Source: DASYAE01 sp036501535
Lineage (GTDB): Bacteria > Actinomycetota > Actinomycetes > Streptomycetales > Catenulisporaceae
DNA: 64,000 nucleotides
Direction: 5' to 3'
Assembly (NCBI GenBank): GCA_036501535.1
Contig: DASYAE010000272.1
Span: forward strand, 1-64,000
Shown piece after piece: positions 1 through 7,820 of this stretch. The number at the start of each line of letters is the position of its first letter. Position 1 is the first letter of the stretch. The notes below the pieces were generated by a model, which was not told the origin of the DNA, ran no database searches, and worked only from the letters and a program-made list of their open reading frames with translations. Made by a program: the position numbers and the translations under genes.

Positions 1-768
1 CGGGATCAGCCGGCGCAGGTCGTCGGGGCCGTAGTCCTCGGCCAGCAGGCCGGTCGCGATGAAAAAGGCCTGCCCGGCCTCGGGCAGCAGCTCCAGCAGC
101 TCGGCGTCGGTGAGCTCGTCCCACGCGGGCTGGCCGAGGGCGCGCCGGGAGTTGGCGCTGATGTCGGTGATCACGACGCCCGGCATGGCCAGGACGACCC
201 GGACCTGCGGCGCATTGGAGCGCAGGTCCTCGACGAGCGCCTCGGTGAAGCCCTTGATGGCGAACTGCGACGTGCTGTAGGCGCTGATCGGCGAGCCGGC
301 CCCGGCCGTGGCCCAGAAGCCCGACACGCTGCCGACGTTCACCAGGACGCCGTCGCCGCTCGCGACGAGCAGCGGCAGGAAAGTGCGGGCACAGAGATAC
401 ACGCCGCGCCAGTTGTTGTCGAAGGTGCGCTCCCACTCCTGCCGGGAGTCCTTGACGAAGCTGGCGCCGCCGACGATGCCGGCGTTGCCGAACACCAGGT
501 CCACGTAATCGGCGGCGTGCTGTTCGAGCAGCTCGTCGCGGAACCGCAGCAGCTGCGGCTCGTCGGAGACGTCGCACTGATGCCCGGTGACCGCCGTGCC
601 GGGCGGGGCGCACGCCCACGCCGCGGCCGCGGTCACCGCGACGGAGTCCGGATTCAGGTCGCACGCCGCGACCGAGCAGCCCTGCGCAGCCAGCCGGCGG
701 ACGAGCTCGCGGCCTATGCCCGAGCCGCCGCCGGTCACCACCGCGAGCTTGCCGGCGAACGAATCCAT
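1..768 (-). CDS. SDR family oxidoreductase, 3' end cut by window edge
   Basis: Short-chain dehydrogenase/reductase, presumably NAD(P)-dependent, read on the minus strand from ATG at 768 with an upstream GGACGGAG Shine-Dalgarno. The N-terminal nucleotide-binding motif TGGGSGIG and a GNAG version of the NNAG motif are present, followed by a GSVSG segment holding the catalytic serine. The active-site segment reads ISAYSTSQFAIKGF: the tyrosine is there but the lysine of YxxxK is glutamine. About 256 codons are visible, close to a full SDR, and the C-terminus lies outside the window. Substrate cannot be told. The Lys to Gln change could alter or abolish catalysis, since in classical SDRs this lysine binds the nicotinamide ribose and lowers the tyrosine pKa. 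Confidence 0.85.
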   Translation of the reverse strand, partial: MDSFAGKLAVVTGGGSGIGRELVRRLAAQGCSVAACDLNPDSVAVTAAAAWACAPPGTAVTGHQCDVSDEPQLLRFRDELLEQHAADYVDLVFGNAGIVGGASFVKDSRQEWERTFDNNWRGVYLCARTFLPLLVASGDGVLVNVGSVSGFWATAGAGSPISAYSTSQFAIKGFTEALVEDLRSNAPQVRVVLAMPGVVITDISANSRRALGQPAWDELTDAELLELLPEAGQAFFIATGLLAEDYGPDDLRRLIP

Positions 769-808
769 GGCTCCGTCCCTCTCTGCCGTACCCCTGCTTG
801 CCAACGCT

Positions 809-880
809 GCCTGTCGATCACACTGCCTGTCGATCAACACTGTGCCGATCAACACTGTGTCGATCAACGGTGCCGGTCAA
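809..880. repeat. imperfect 15-16 bp tandem repeat
   Basis: Four to five degenerate copies of a unit like CTGTCGATCAACACTG run head to tail just upstream of the SDR start and overlap the 3' end of the small minus-strand ORF. The copies differ by single substitutions and one-base indels. They may be binding sites for the SDR promoter or simple replication slippage. Confidence 0.7.
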
Positions 881-1046
881 CCCTCCACGGCGCCTGCAGC
901 TCCACGACCCGCCGGGCCGCGTAGTTCATGTCCTGGACGGTGAAGCGGATCCGGTACCACACGCTCCGGAGCCGCCCGGGCTTGGTCCAGCGGGCCGGGT
1001 CTGTCATCGTGGCCTGAGTTCCCCGGCTGGTCGACTGTACGGACAT
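864..1046 (-). CDS. small conserved-looking hypothetical protein (60 aa)
   Basis: A 60-residue ORF with a basic N-terminus and the segment VWYRIRFTVQDMNYAARRVV followed by ELQAPW. From memory this resembles short uncharacterised actinobacterial proteins with a WYR...MNYA...RVVE pattern; no function is known to me. An internal ATG 14 codons in (MTDPARW) is an alternative start. The ORF ends inside the tandem repeat array. It may be transcribed from downstream of the inverted repeat at 1133-1173. Confidence is limited by its size. Confidence 0.5.
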   Translation of the reverse strand: MSVQSTSRGTQATMTDPARWTKPGRLRSVWYRIRFTVQDMNYAARRVVELQAPWRVDRHR

Positions 1047-1132
1047 CGCCTTGTCCTGTCTGCTCGGAACCGGCCGCTCCTGCGGCCCTCAGCCACAGGT
1101 TCGCCCTCCCGGCCGGTGCCGCGGCAGGGGTC

Positions 1133-1173
1133 GTTCCACCCCTCTTGCCGGGCGGCGGCGGACGGGGTGGAAC
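1133..1173. promoter_or_regulatory. perfect 10-bp inverted repeat, 21-nt spacer
   Basis: GTTCCACCCC (1133-1142) and GGGGTGGAAC (1164-1173) form a perfect inverted repeat between the end of the LuxR-type gene and the small ORF. It could be an operator for the small ORF or a hairpin ending the upstream transcript; the GC-rich spacer and lack of a T-run make a classical terminator less likely. Confidence 0.5.
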
Positions 1174-1189
1174 CACCCACACCGCCGCG

Positions 1190-3658
1190 TCAGACCAGGC
1201 CGGCACTGAGGGCGAGGCGGGTGAGGTCGGCGCGGCGCCGACATCCGGTCTTGTTGCGGATGCGGTCCAGGTGCGAGCTGACTGTGCGTACGCTGATATA
1301 CAGCTGCCCGGCGATCTGCGCGTCGGTGTGCCCCCGGGCGACCAGGGTGACCAGCTCCCGTTCCCGGGGGCTGAGCGCTTCCAGGCCCGGCGCAGCGACC
1401 GGCGGCTGCGGGCCCGCGGCGGTCAGCATGAGTACGTACTCGACCGCGGTAGGCAGGCTCATCGCCGTGCCGCGTTCCTCAGCGGCCTGCGTCCGGGCCG
1501 GTCCGAGCGCCTTGCGGGCTTCGCGCAGGGGCTGCTGCCGCTGGAACCAGCCCTCGGGCAGCTCCGGATCGGACGGCGTCGTGAACCCCTCGCGCCCCAG
1601 CGCAACCACCGCGGCCCATACCGTGACTGCGTCGGCGGGGCGCCCGGTCCAGGCGCACAGGTATCCGCAGCAGTCCAGATCCTCGATCACCTTGCGGTGC
1701 ATGCCGGCCCTCAGCGCCACCTGGAGCGCTTCCCGCAGGTGCGAGGCGGCGTCCGCGAAACGGCTGGAGATCAGGTCCAGGACCACCGTCTTCTCCATCA
1801 GGTTCCCCTGGCTCCACAGGTCGCCCGCCTCTCGCGCGCTGGCCAGCCCGGCGGCGCACGTCCGCTCGGCCGCGGCCACGTCGCCGACCTCGATCAGCAC
1901 GGTCGTCAGGACGTGGTCGCACACCCTGGCCACCGCGCCGAACAGGTCGCCCGACATGCTCTCCGCCCGCCTGGCCAGCTGCACGGCGCCGTCGCGGTCG
2001 CCGCCGACGCAGGCGACCAGGCTGAGGACGCCCAGGGCCAGCGCCTCCGAGACCTGCAGGCCGCTCTCCCGGGCCAGGGCCAGGGACCGGCGGGCGTCGC
2101 CGGCCGCGTCGGCGATCCGCCCCATGCCGAGCAGCGTCGCCGACCGGTCGCCCAGGCACCTGGCCAGCAGCGGGACCGGTCCGCGCTCCTCGATGGCATC
2201 GCAGACCACGGTGAAGTGCCGCAGCGCCGCGGCCGGATCGGCCGAATCCAGCGACGCCCGGCCGAGCCAGATGTGCGCGCTGCACCACGGCTCGCTTCCC
2301 TCGGCGGCGCGGTCGGCGGCCGCGCGCAGCACCGGCACCTGGCCGGTGAGCCGGCCGCGGATCTGCCACCACCACGCCAGCGCGGCCACCAGCCTCGGCG
2401 CCACGTCTGCGTCAAGGTTCTGATCAGGGGCCAGGGCCCAGTCCAGCACCTGGCGCATGGTGGCGTCCTCGGCGTCCAGCCACCGGGCCGCGGCCACCTC
2501 GTCGGCGCCGTCCTTCAGCTCCGACCAGGCGTTCTCAGCCACCCCCAGCGCGTAATCGGCCACTGCGGCCGCAACGGTGCCGCTTTCTGCGGCCTCGGCC
2601 AGCAGCCCCGCTCCGTAGGCCCGCAGCGTCTCCAGCATCACGTACCGGGACCGGCCGTCCGGGCCGACCCGCGGCGGGACCAGCAGCGAGCAGTCCACCA
2701 GGTGCAGCACCGCCGGCCCGGCGCCGGCCCCCGCGACCGCCTCGGCGCCCTCGAGCGTGAACGGCCCCGGGAACACCGAGACCGCCCGGAACACCTGCCG
2801 CTCCCGCTCGTCCAGCAGCCGGTAGCTCCACTCCACCGTGGCCGCCAGCGACCGCTGCCGGGCCGCCGCAAGCCGGTCCCCCGCCGCCAGCAGGGTGAAC
2901 CGGTCGTCGATCCGGTCCAGCAGCTGCGCCACGCCCAGCGCCTCCACCCGCGCCGCCGCCAGCTCGATCGCCAGCGGCATCCCGTCCAGCCGCGCCACCA
3001 GCCCCGCCACCGCCGGCGCGGTCTGCGCATCCAGCACGAAGCGCGCGTCGGCCCGGCGGGCCCGGTCCGCGAACAGCGCCACCGCCTCCGACCCGTCACG
3101 GCTCGCCGGATCGCCCGGGTCGGGCAGCGTCAAGGGCGCCAGCCGGTACCGCGCCTCCCCCGCTATCTGCAGCGGCTCCCGGCTGGTGGCCAGGACCCGT
3201 ACATCGTCGGCGCCGAGCAGCAGCCTGCCGCACAGCTCCGCCGCCGCGCCGATCACCTGCTCGCAGTTGTCCAGCACCAGCAGCAGCTGCCGCCGGGCCA
3301 GCGCGCGGGCCAGCGCGTCAGCCGGCGCCACCAAGGGCAGCTCCCTGATCCCCAGCGCCGCCGCCACCACGGCCGCCACCTGCGCCGGGTCCCGCACCGC
3401 CGCCAGCTCCGCCAGCCACACCCCGTCGGCGAACCGGCCGGCCGCCGCCCCGGCCACCTCGCCGGCCAGCCGCGTCTTCCCGACGCCCCCGGGCCCGGTC
3501 ACCGTCACCAGCCGGCACTGCTCCAGAAGGCCGGCGACCTCGTCCACCGCTCCGGCGCGACCCACGAAACTGGTCAGCGCGGCCGGAAACCCATGCATGC
3601 GCTGACCGGATTCGTCGGCCGCACCGGCCGCCGCAGACCCCTCCACAGCGATCACCAT
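1190..3658 (-). CDS. LuxR-family regulator with N-terminal AAA/NB-ARC-like ATPase
   Basis: Large (822 aa) ATP-dependent transcriptional regulator. Near the N-terminus, after the typical FVGRAGAVDEV stretch, a Walker A motif GPGGVGKTRLA is followed by LLVLDNCEQV (Walker B type) and an ATSREPL sensor segment. The middle is helical and TPR-like. The C-terminus carries a LuxR/GerE helix-turn-helix, LSPRERELVTLVARGHTDAQ then VRTVSSHLDRI. Such proteins bind DNA after nucleotide- and ligand-driven switching; the signal is unknown. The start at 3658 is 30 bp behind the hydrolase gene on the same strand, so the two are probably cotranscribed. An internal ATG (MHGFPAAL) is an alternative start. Confidence 0.92.
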   Translation of the reverse strand: MVIAVEGSAAAGAADESGQRMHGFPAALTSFVGRAGAVDEVAGLLEQCRLVTVTGPGGVGKTRLAGEVAGAAAGRFADGVWLAELAAVRDPAQVAAVVAAALGIRELPLVAPADALARALARRQLLLVLDNCEQVIGAAAELCGRLLLGADDVRVLATSREPLQIAGEARYRLAPLTLPDPGDPASRDGSEAVALFADRARRADARFVLDAQTAPAVAGLVARLDGMPLAIELAAARVEALGVAQLLDRIDDRFTLLAAGDRLAAARQRSLAATVEWSYRLLDERERQVFRAVSVFPGPFTLEGAEAVAGAGAGPAVLHLVDCSLLVPPRVGPDGRSRYVMLETLRAYGAGLLAEAAESGTVAAAVADYALGVAENAWSELKDGADEVAAARWLDAEDATMRQVLDWALAPDQNLDADVAPRLVAALAWWWQIRGRLTGQVPVLRAAADRAAEGSEPWCSAHIWLGRASLDSADPAAALRHFTVVCDAIEERGPVPLLARCLGDRSATLLGMGRIADAAGDARRSLALARESGLQVSEALALGVLSLVACVGGDRDGAVQLARRAESMSGDLFGAVARVCDHVLTTVLIEVGDVAAAERTCAAGLASAREAGDLWSQGNLMEKTVVLDLISSRFADAASHLREALQVALRAGMHRKVIEDLDCCGYLCAWTGRPADAVTVWAAVVALGREGFTTPSDPELPEGWFQRQQPLREARKALGPARTQAAEERGTAMSLPTAVEYVLMLTAAGPQPPVAAPGLEALSPRERELVTLVARGHTDAQIAGQLYISVRTVSSHLDRIRNKTGCRRRADLTRLALSAGLV

Positions 3659-3688
3659 AACCGCGCCCCGCCGCCGCGGGACAGCCCG

Positions 3689-4597
3689 TCAGGCCACCGA
3701 CTCCGCGCGCCAGTCCCGGCTGGCCGGGTCCGGGGAGGTGAGCCAGGCGAAGACCTGCGGCAGCGCCTCGACCGCGCCGAAGTGGGCCAGCGAGGTCTCC
3801 ACCGCGAGCGTCGCGGTCTCGATCTGCCCGGCCAGCCAGAGCGAGTGGCCGACCGGCGAGAAGATGTCCAGCGCGCCGTGCCACAGCAGGGTCGGCGCCT
3901 CGACCCGGCCGAGGTCGAAGCCCCACGGCCGGCAGAACGAGAAGAGGTCGTCGATCCAGCCGTCGCCGGAGTTCTTGAGCGCCTCGGCGAAGTTCTCCAC
4001 CAGCATGGTGCGGATGGTGAACTCGCTGACCACCCGGCGGTCGCTGCGCGGCAGGCCCGGCTCGGCAAAGGGCACGTTCGCCGCCGGGTCGCTGCGGATC
4101 AGCTCGGCGCGCGGCGCGATCAGCTCGGCCACCGCCGCGAACCCCAGCTCGGCGGTGCGGTAGGCCTCGACGTTGCCTGGCGACATCCCGGCGTACCAGT
4201 CAAGGCCCTGCGCGGTGCGCGGGGCGAGGCCGACCAGGACCGCGGCCGCGCTGACCCGGTCCGGCAGCAGGGCGGCGCAGGCCAGCGCGTGCGGGCCGCC
4301 GCCGGAGCGGCCGACCACCGCGAAGTCCTCGATCTCCATGGCGTCGGCGATGGCCGCGACGTCGGCGGCGGCGTGTGCGACGGCGCGGCCGGGCAGCCGG
4401 TCGGAGTCCCCGTATCCGGGGCGGTCGTAGGAGATCAGCCTCATCCCGAGGCGGTGCAGCACCACGGCTCTGGGCCGGGGTCCGAGCCGGCAGCCGGGCG
4501 TGCCATGCAGCAGGAAGACCGGCCGGCCCCGCTTCGGGCCCCAGGCCTGCACGGCCAGCCCCCGGCCGTCGGACGCGCAGACCGTCAGTACGTTCAT
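3689..4597 (-). CDS. alpha/beta hydrolase
   Basis: A 302-aa cytoplasmic alpha/beta-hydrolase fold protein. Visible elements are the oxyanion segment LLHGTPGC, the DRPGYGDSD strand/turn, the nucleophile elbow GRSGGG, an aspartate candidate in WHGALDIFSP and a late histidine in LAHFGAVEAL. ATG at 4597 is preceded by GGGAGTGTGA. It lies upstream of and close to the LuxR/ATPase gene, in the same orientation, so the regulator may control or be fed by the hydrolase substrate. Substrate is not predictable from sequence alone. Confidence 0.88.
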   Translation of the reverse strand: MNVLTVCASDGRGLAVQAWGPKRGRPVFLLHGTPGCRLGPRPRAVVLHRLGMRLISYDRPGYGDSDRLPGRAVAHAAADVAAIADAMEIEDFAVVGRSGGGPHALACAALLPDRVSAAAVLVGLAPRTAQGLDWYAGMSPGNVEAYRTAELGFAAVAELIAPRAELIRSDPAANVPFAEPGLPRSDRRVVSEFTIRTMLVENFAEALKNSGDGWIDDLFSFCRPWGFDLGRVEAPTLLWHGALDIFSPVGHSLWLAGQIETATLAVETSLAHFGAVEALPQVFAWLTSPDPASRDWRAESVA

Positions 4598-4679
4598 TCA
4601 CACTCCCGGCGCCGTGCCGCCCCCGGCGCACCATGCTTCGGCATCAGACTCAATTCTTTCCTGGCGCCCCGCGCGCCAA

Positions 4680-6914
4680 TCATGAAACGCGCAGCGTGCC
4701 GTCCAGGCGCAGATCGAGCGCCGTGTGCCGGCGGCCCGCCCCGGGGGTGCGCACCGCCTGCGCGAGGGCGCGCTCGGAGCCGACCAGCACCACGAGCTTC
4801 TTCGCGCGGGTGACACCGGTGTACAGCAGGTTGCGCTGCAGCATGGTCCAGGCCGACGTGGTCACCGGGATCACCACCGCCGGATACTCCGAGCCCTGCG
4901 AGCGGTGCACGGTGACCGCGTAAGCGTGCTGCAACTCGTCGAGCTCGGCGTAGTCGTACCCGATCTCCTCGTCCTCGTCGGTGCGCACGGTGAGCTTCTG
5001 GTTCACCGGGTCGATCCCGTCGACCACGCCGCCGGTTCCGTTGAAGATCCCGTTGTTGCCCTTGTCGTAGTTGTTGCGGATCTGGGTGACCTTGTCGCCG
5101 ACCCGGAAGACCCGGCCGCCGAACCGGCGCTCGGGGGCGCCCTCCCGGTGCGGGGTCAGCGCCTGCTGCAGCAGGATATTGAGATTTCCGGCGCCGGCCG
5201 GGCCGCGGTGCATCGGGGCGAGCACCTGGATGTCGCGGCGCGCGTCGAAGCCGAAGCGGCGCGGGATGCGGGTGACCGCGAGCTCGACCACGAGCTTGGC
5301 GGCGGCCTCGCTGTCCTCCTCGGCGAAGAGGTGGAAGTCGGGGTAGCGGCCGATCAGCAGCGGCCGGCCGGAGTTGATCCGGTGCGCGTTGACCACCACG
5401 CCGGACTGCTGGGCCTGCCGGAAGACCTGGGTCAGCCGGACCCGCGGGACCGGCTCGGCGTCCAGCAGGTCGCGCAGCACCTCGCCGGCCCCGACGCTGG
5501 GCAGCTGGTCCACGTCGCCTACCAGCAGCAGGTGCGCGCCCGGCGCGACCGCCTTGGCCAGCTTGTTGGCCAGCAGCACGTCGAGCATGGAGGCCTCGTC
5601 CACGACCACGAGGTCTGCGTCGAGGGGGTGGTCGCGGTCGTAGGCCGCGTCGCCGCCGGGCTTGAGCTCCAGCAGCCGGTGCACGGTCGCCGCCTCGGCG
5701 CCGGTCAGCTCTGACAGCCGCTTGGCGGCCCGCCCGGTCGGCGCGGCCAGCACGACCTTGGCCCGCTTGGCCCGGGCCAGCTCGACGATGGAGCGCACGG
5801 TGAAGGACTTGCCGCAGCCGGGCCCGCCGGTGAGCACCGCGACCTTCTTCGTCAGCGCCAGCCGGACCGCGTCGCGCTGCTCGGCGGCCAGCTCGTTGCC
5901 GGTGCGCGCGGCCAGCCAGGCCAGGGCCCGCTCCCAGTCGACGCCCTGGAACGCCTCGAGCCGGTCCTCGCGGTGCTCGAGCAGCTTGAGCAGCTGGCCG
6001 GCCAGCGACGCCTCGGCGCGGTGGAACGGCACAAGGTAGACCGCCTCGGTGTCGGCCCACTCCCCCGGCAGCGTCTCGCACACCGCGCCCTCGTCCGCGA
6101 TCAGCTGGTCCAGGCAGGTCGCGCACAGCGCCGCGTCGACGGCGAGGATCTTGACCGCCTCCTCGACCAGCTTCTCCCGCGGCAGGAAGCAGTTCCCGGC
6201 ATCCGAGCCCTGCGACAGAGTGTACTGCAGCCCGGCCTTCACCCGCTCCGGCGAGTCGTGCGGGATGCCGACCGCGGTCGCGATGGCGTCGGCGGTCTTG
6301 AACCCGATCCCCCACACGTCCGCGGCCAGCTTGTACGGCTCGGTCTTCACTATGCCGATGGACTCGTCGCCGTACTTCTTGTAGATCCGCACCGCGATGG
6401 AGGTGGTCACCCCGACCGACTGCAGGAAGACCATCACCTCCTTGATGGCCTTCTGCTCGGTCCAGGCGTCGGCGATCAGCTTGGTGCGCTTGGGCCCGAG
6501 CGTGGGCACCTCGATCAGCCGGGCCGGGTCGGCCTCGATGACGTCGAGGGTGCCGGTGCCGAAGTGCTCGACGATCCGCTCGGCCAGCTTCGGGCCGATG
6601 CCCTTGATCAGCCCGGAGCCGAGGTAGCGCTGGATGCCCTGCACAGTGGCGGGCAGCACCGTGGTGTAGTTCTCTACCTGGAACTGGCGGCCGTACTGCG
6701 GATGCGAGCCCCAGCGCCCGCGCATCCGCAGCGACTCGCCGGGCTGCGCGCCGAGCAGCGCCCCGACCACGGTGAGCAGTTCGCCGCCGCCGCGGCCGGG
6801 ATCGACGCGCGCGATGGTGTAGCCGGTCTCCTCGTTGGCGTAGGTGATGCGTTCGAGGACGCCTTCGAGGACGGCCAGATGGATCTGGAACTCCGGCGCC
6901 GCCTGCGCTTGCAT
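4680..6914 (-). CDS. recD2: ATP-dependent DNA helicase, RecD2 family (SF1B)
   Basis: A 744-aa helicase of the RecD2/RecD-like family, a 5'-3' DNA motor acting in DNA repair or replication-fork processing without RecBC. The N-terminal OB-like part is followed by helix-hairpin-helix segments (GIGPKLAERI, WGIGFKTADAIA). The helicase core starts near residue 365 with Walker A LTGGPGCGKSFT, then VVVDEASMLD (motif II), GDVDQLPSVGAG (motif III) and a C-terminal VTVHRSQGSEYPAVV (motifs V/VI region). Length matches the family. ATG at 6914 stands 7 nt behind a TAGAGT hexamer, so the message is probably leaderless. Confidence 0.95.
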   Translation of the reverse strand: MQAQAAPEFQIHLAVLEGVLERITYANEETGYTIARVDPGRGGGELLTVVGALLGAQPGESLRMRGRWGSHPQYGRQFQVENYTTVLPATVQGIQRYLGSGLIKGIGPKLAERIVEHFGTGTLDVIEADPARLIEVPTLGPKRTKLIADAWTEQKAIKEVMVFLQSVGVTTSIAVRIYKKYGDESIGIVKTEPYKLAADVWGIGFKTADAIATAVGIPHDSPERVKAGLQYTLSQGSDAGNCFLPREKLVEEAVKILAVDAALCATCLDQLIADEGAVCETLPGEWADTEAVYLVPFHRAEASLAGQLLKLLEHREDRLEAFQGVDWERALAWLAARTGNELAAEQRDAVRLALTKKVAVLTGGPGCGKSFTVRSIVELARAKRAKVVLAAPTGRAAKRLSELTGAEAATVHRLLELKPGGDAAYDRDHPLDADLVVVDEASMLDVLLANKLAKAVAPGAHLLLVGDVDQLPSVGAGEVLRDLLDAEPVPRVRLTQVFRQAQQSGVVVNAHRINSGRPLLIGRYPDFHLFAEEDSEAAAKLVVELAVTRIPRRFGFDARRDIQVLAPMHRGPAGAGNLNILLQQALTPHREGAPERRFGGRVFRVGDKVTQIRNNYDKGNNGIFNGTGGVVDGIDPVNQKLTVRTDEDEEIGYDYAELDELQHAYAVTVHRSQGSEYPAVVIPVTTSAWTMLQRNLLYTGVTRAKKLVVLVGSERALAQAVRTPGAGRRHTALDLRLDGTLRVS

Positions 6915-6921
6915 GAACCCG

Positions 6922-6927
6922 ACTCTA
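6922..6927 (-). promoter_or_regulatory. -10 hexamer of recD2, leaderless start
   Basis: TAGAGT read on the minus strand, followed by 7 nt and the recD2 ATG. This is the TANNNT spacing expected for a leaderless actinobacterial transcript. No convincing -35 box was seen. Confidence 0.5.
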
Positions 6928-7024
6928 GCGGTCGGGTCGGACGGCCCGTGGTGTCTCGCGTGCGCGGACGTATAGTGAAGGCCGGCGGTTCACCGAAGCG
7001 GGCGGCTCAGGGAGTGTGGCGGCA

Positions 7025-7258
7025 ATGGCGCCGACGGCCGGGGACCTCCTGGTCCCGATCATCGCACTGGCGGTGCTGGTCGTCAGTGGCCTGTGGGTCT
7101 ACTCGGACGCCGCCTCCCATGCCGAGCGCGGCCGCCCCGTCTTCTTCTCCGCCGGCTCGCTCGAGATCAGATCGCCGGGCGTCTGGGCGATCGGCTCGCT
7201 GGTCCTGTGGGTCTTCTTCCTGCCGCTGTACCTGACGTGCCGTAAGAACGCCCGGTAG
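7025..7258 (+). CDS. small membrane protein (77 aa)
   Basis: Short hypothetical integral membrane protein with two hydrophobic helices (LLVPIIALAVLVVSGLWVYS and VWAIGSLVLWVFFLPLYLTC) separated by a charged loop. ATG at 7025 is preferred because AGGGAG lies 11 nt upstream; a GTG three codons earlier has no usable Shine-Dalgarno. A TATAGT hexamer at 6971-6976 may be its -10 box. No function known. It converges on the ribbon-helix-helix gene. Confidence 0.7.
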   Translation: MAPTAGDLLVPIIALAVLVVSGLWVYSDAASHAERGRPVFFSAGSLEIRSPGVWAIGSLVLWVFFLPLYLTCRKNAR

Positions 7259-7259
7259 C

Positions 7260-7282
7260 GCCGGCCGCTCGACCGGGCCGGC
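7260..7282. terminator. short GC hairpin between convergent genes
   Basis: GCCGGCC (7260-7266) and GGCCGGC (7276-7282) can pair around a 9-nt loop directly after the stop of the small membrane gene. It lies between convergent genes, which suits a terminator, but there is no T-run. Confidence 0.35.
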
Positions 7283-7320
7283 CAGCCGGCTGGAGATCAG
7301 CAGCATGATGCGGGCCATGG

Positions 7321-7704
7321 TCAGCGCATCCGATCGGCGAGGGCGTCTCGCACGTCCTTGCTGGCCCGGAACATGCCCCGCACGGTGACCGACTCGAAGG
7401 CGTCCCGGGCCAGGTCGCCGGTGACGTCGGAGGCCAGGGACAGCAGGCCGACGATAGAGACGGCCAGCTTGCCCCCGTCCCGGATGCGCGCCTCGAGGTC
7501 GCGGCGGTTGTAGTGCAGCACGCCGACCGTCATCTGCTTGCGTGTGATCGTCTGGCCCATCTCTCCCTCGTGCCGCTCGAGCTGGCCGCGGATCGCGGTG
7601 CGGATGAAGTCGGTGCGGCCCGCGTAGAAGCCCTCGTCGACCAGCAGGTCGATCTTGCCGAGGTCCACCGCGCCGACGTTGATGGTGATCTTCTCCGACT
7701 CCAT
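7321..7704 (-). CDS. ribbon-helix-helix (CopG-type) transcriptional regulator
   Basis: A 127-aa protein beginning MESEKITINVGAVDLGKID, the N-terminal strand and helix typical of CopG/Arc ribbon-helix-helix repressors, with the GRTDFIRTAIRGQLERH helix pair after it. The C-terminal half (from about residue 60) is an extra domain I do not recognise. ATG at 7704 is chosen over one 11 codons earlier because GAGGAGGGG precedes it. A perfect inverted repeat at 7732-7751 in its own promoter strongly suggests autorepression. Not a toxin-antitoxin pair: no toxin gene adjoins. Confidence 0.8.
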   Translation of the reverse strand: MESEKITINVGAVDLGKIDLLVDEGFYAGRTDFIRTAIRGQLERHEGEMGQTITRKQMTVGVLHYNRRDLEARIRDGGKLAVSIVGLLSLASDVTGDLARDAFESVTVRGMFRASKDVRDALADRMR

Positions 7705-7731
7705 ACCCCGCCCCTCCTCAGGCCATCTGGA

Positions 7732-7751
7732 TACCATCCGTGTGGATGGTA
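7732..7751. promoter_or_regulatory. operator candidate of the RHH regulator
   Basis: TACCATCC, a 4-nt GTGT spacer and GGATGGTA form a perfect 8-bp-arm inverted repeat some 30 bp upstream of the regulator start, the position expected for an autoregulatory site of a dimeric ribbon-helix-helix protein. Confidence 0.65.
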
Positions 7752-7820
7752 GTGAGAATGTAACGCGGTCTCAGACCCAAGGCAAGGGAACGCCGACAGC
7801 CGCCGGCGCGGGATGAAGGG

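Noticed and set aside
1145..4813. Very long plus-strand open frame of over 1200 codons
   Set aside because: It is antisense to the LuxR regulator and hydrolase, is rich in Arg/Gly/Gln with no family resemblance, and reflects the high GC third positions of the real genes.
7321..7704. Ribbon-helix-helix gene as antitoxin of a toxin-antitoxin pair
   Set aside because: No small toxin gene lies on either side; the adjacent 77-residue protein is a convergent two-helix membrane protein.
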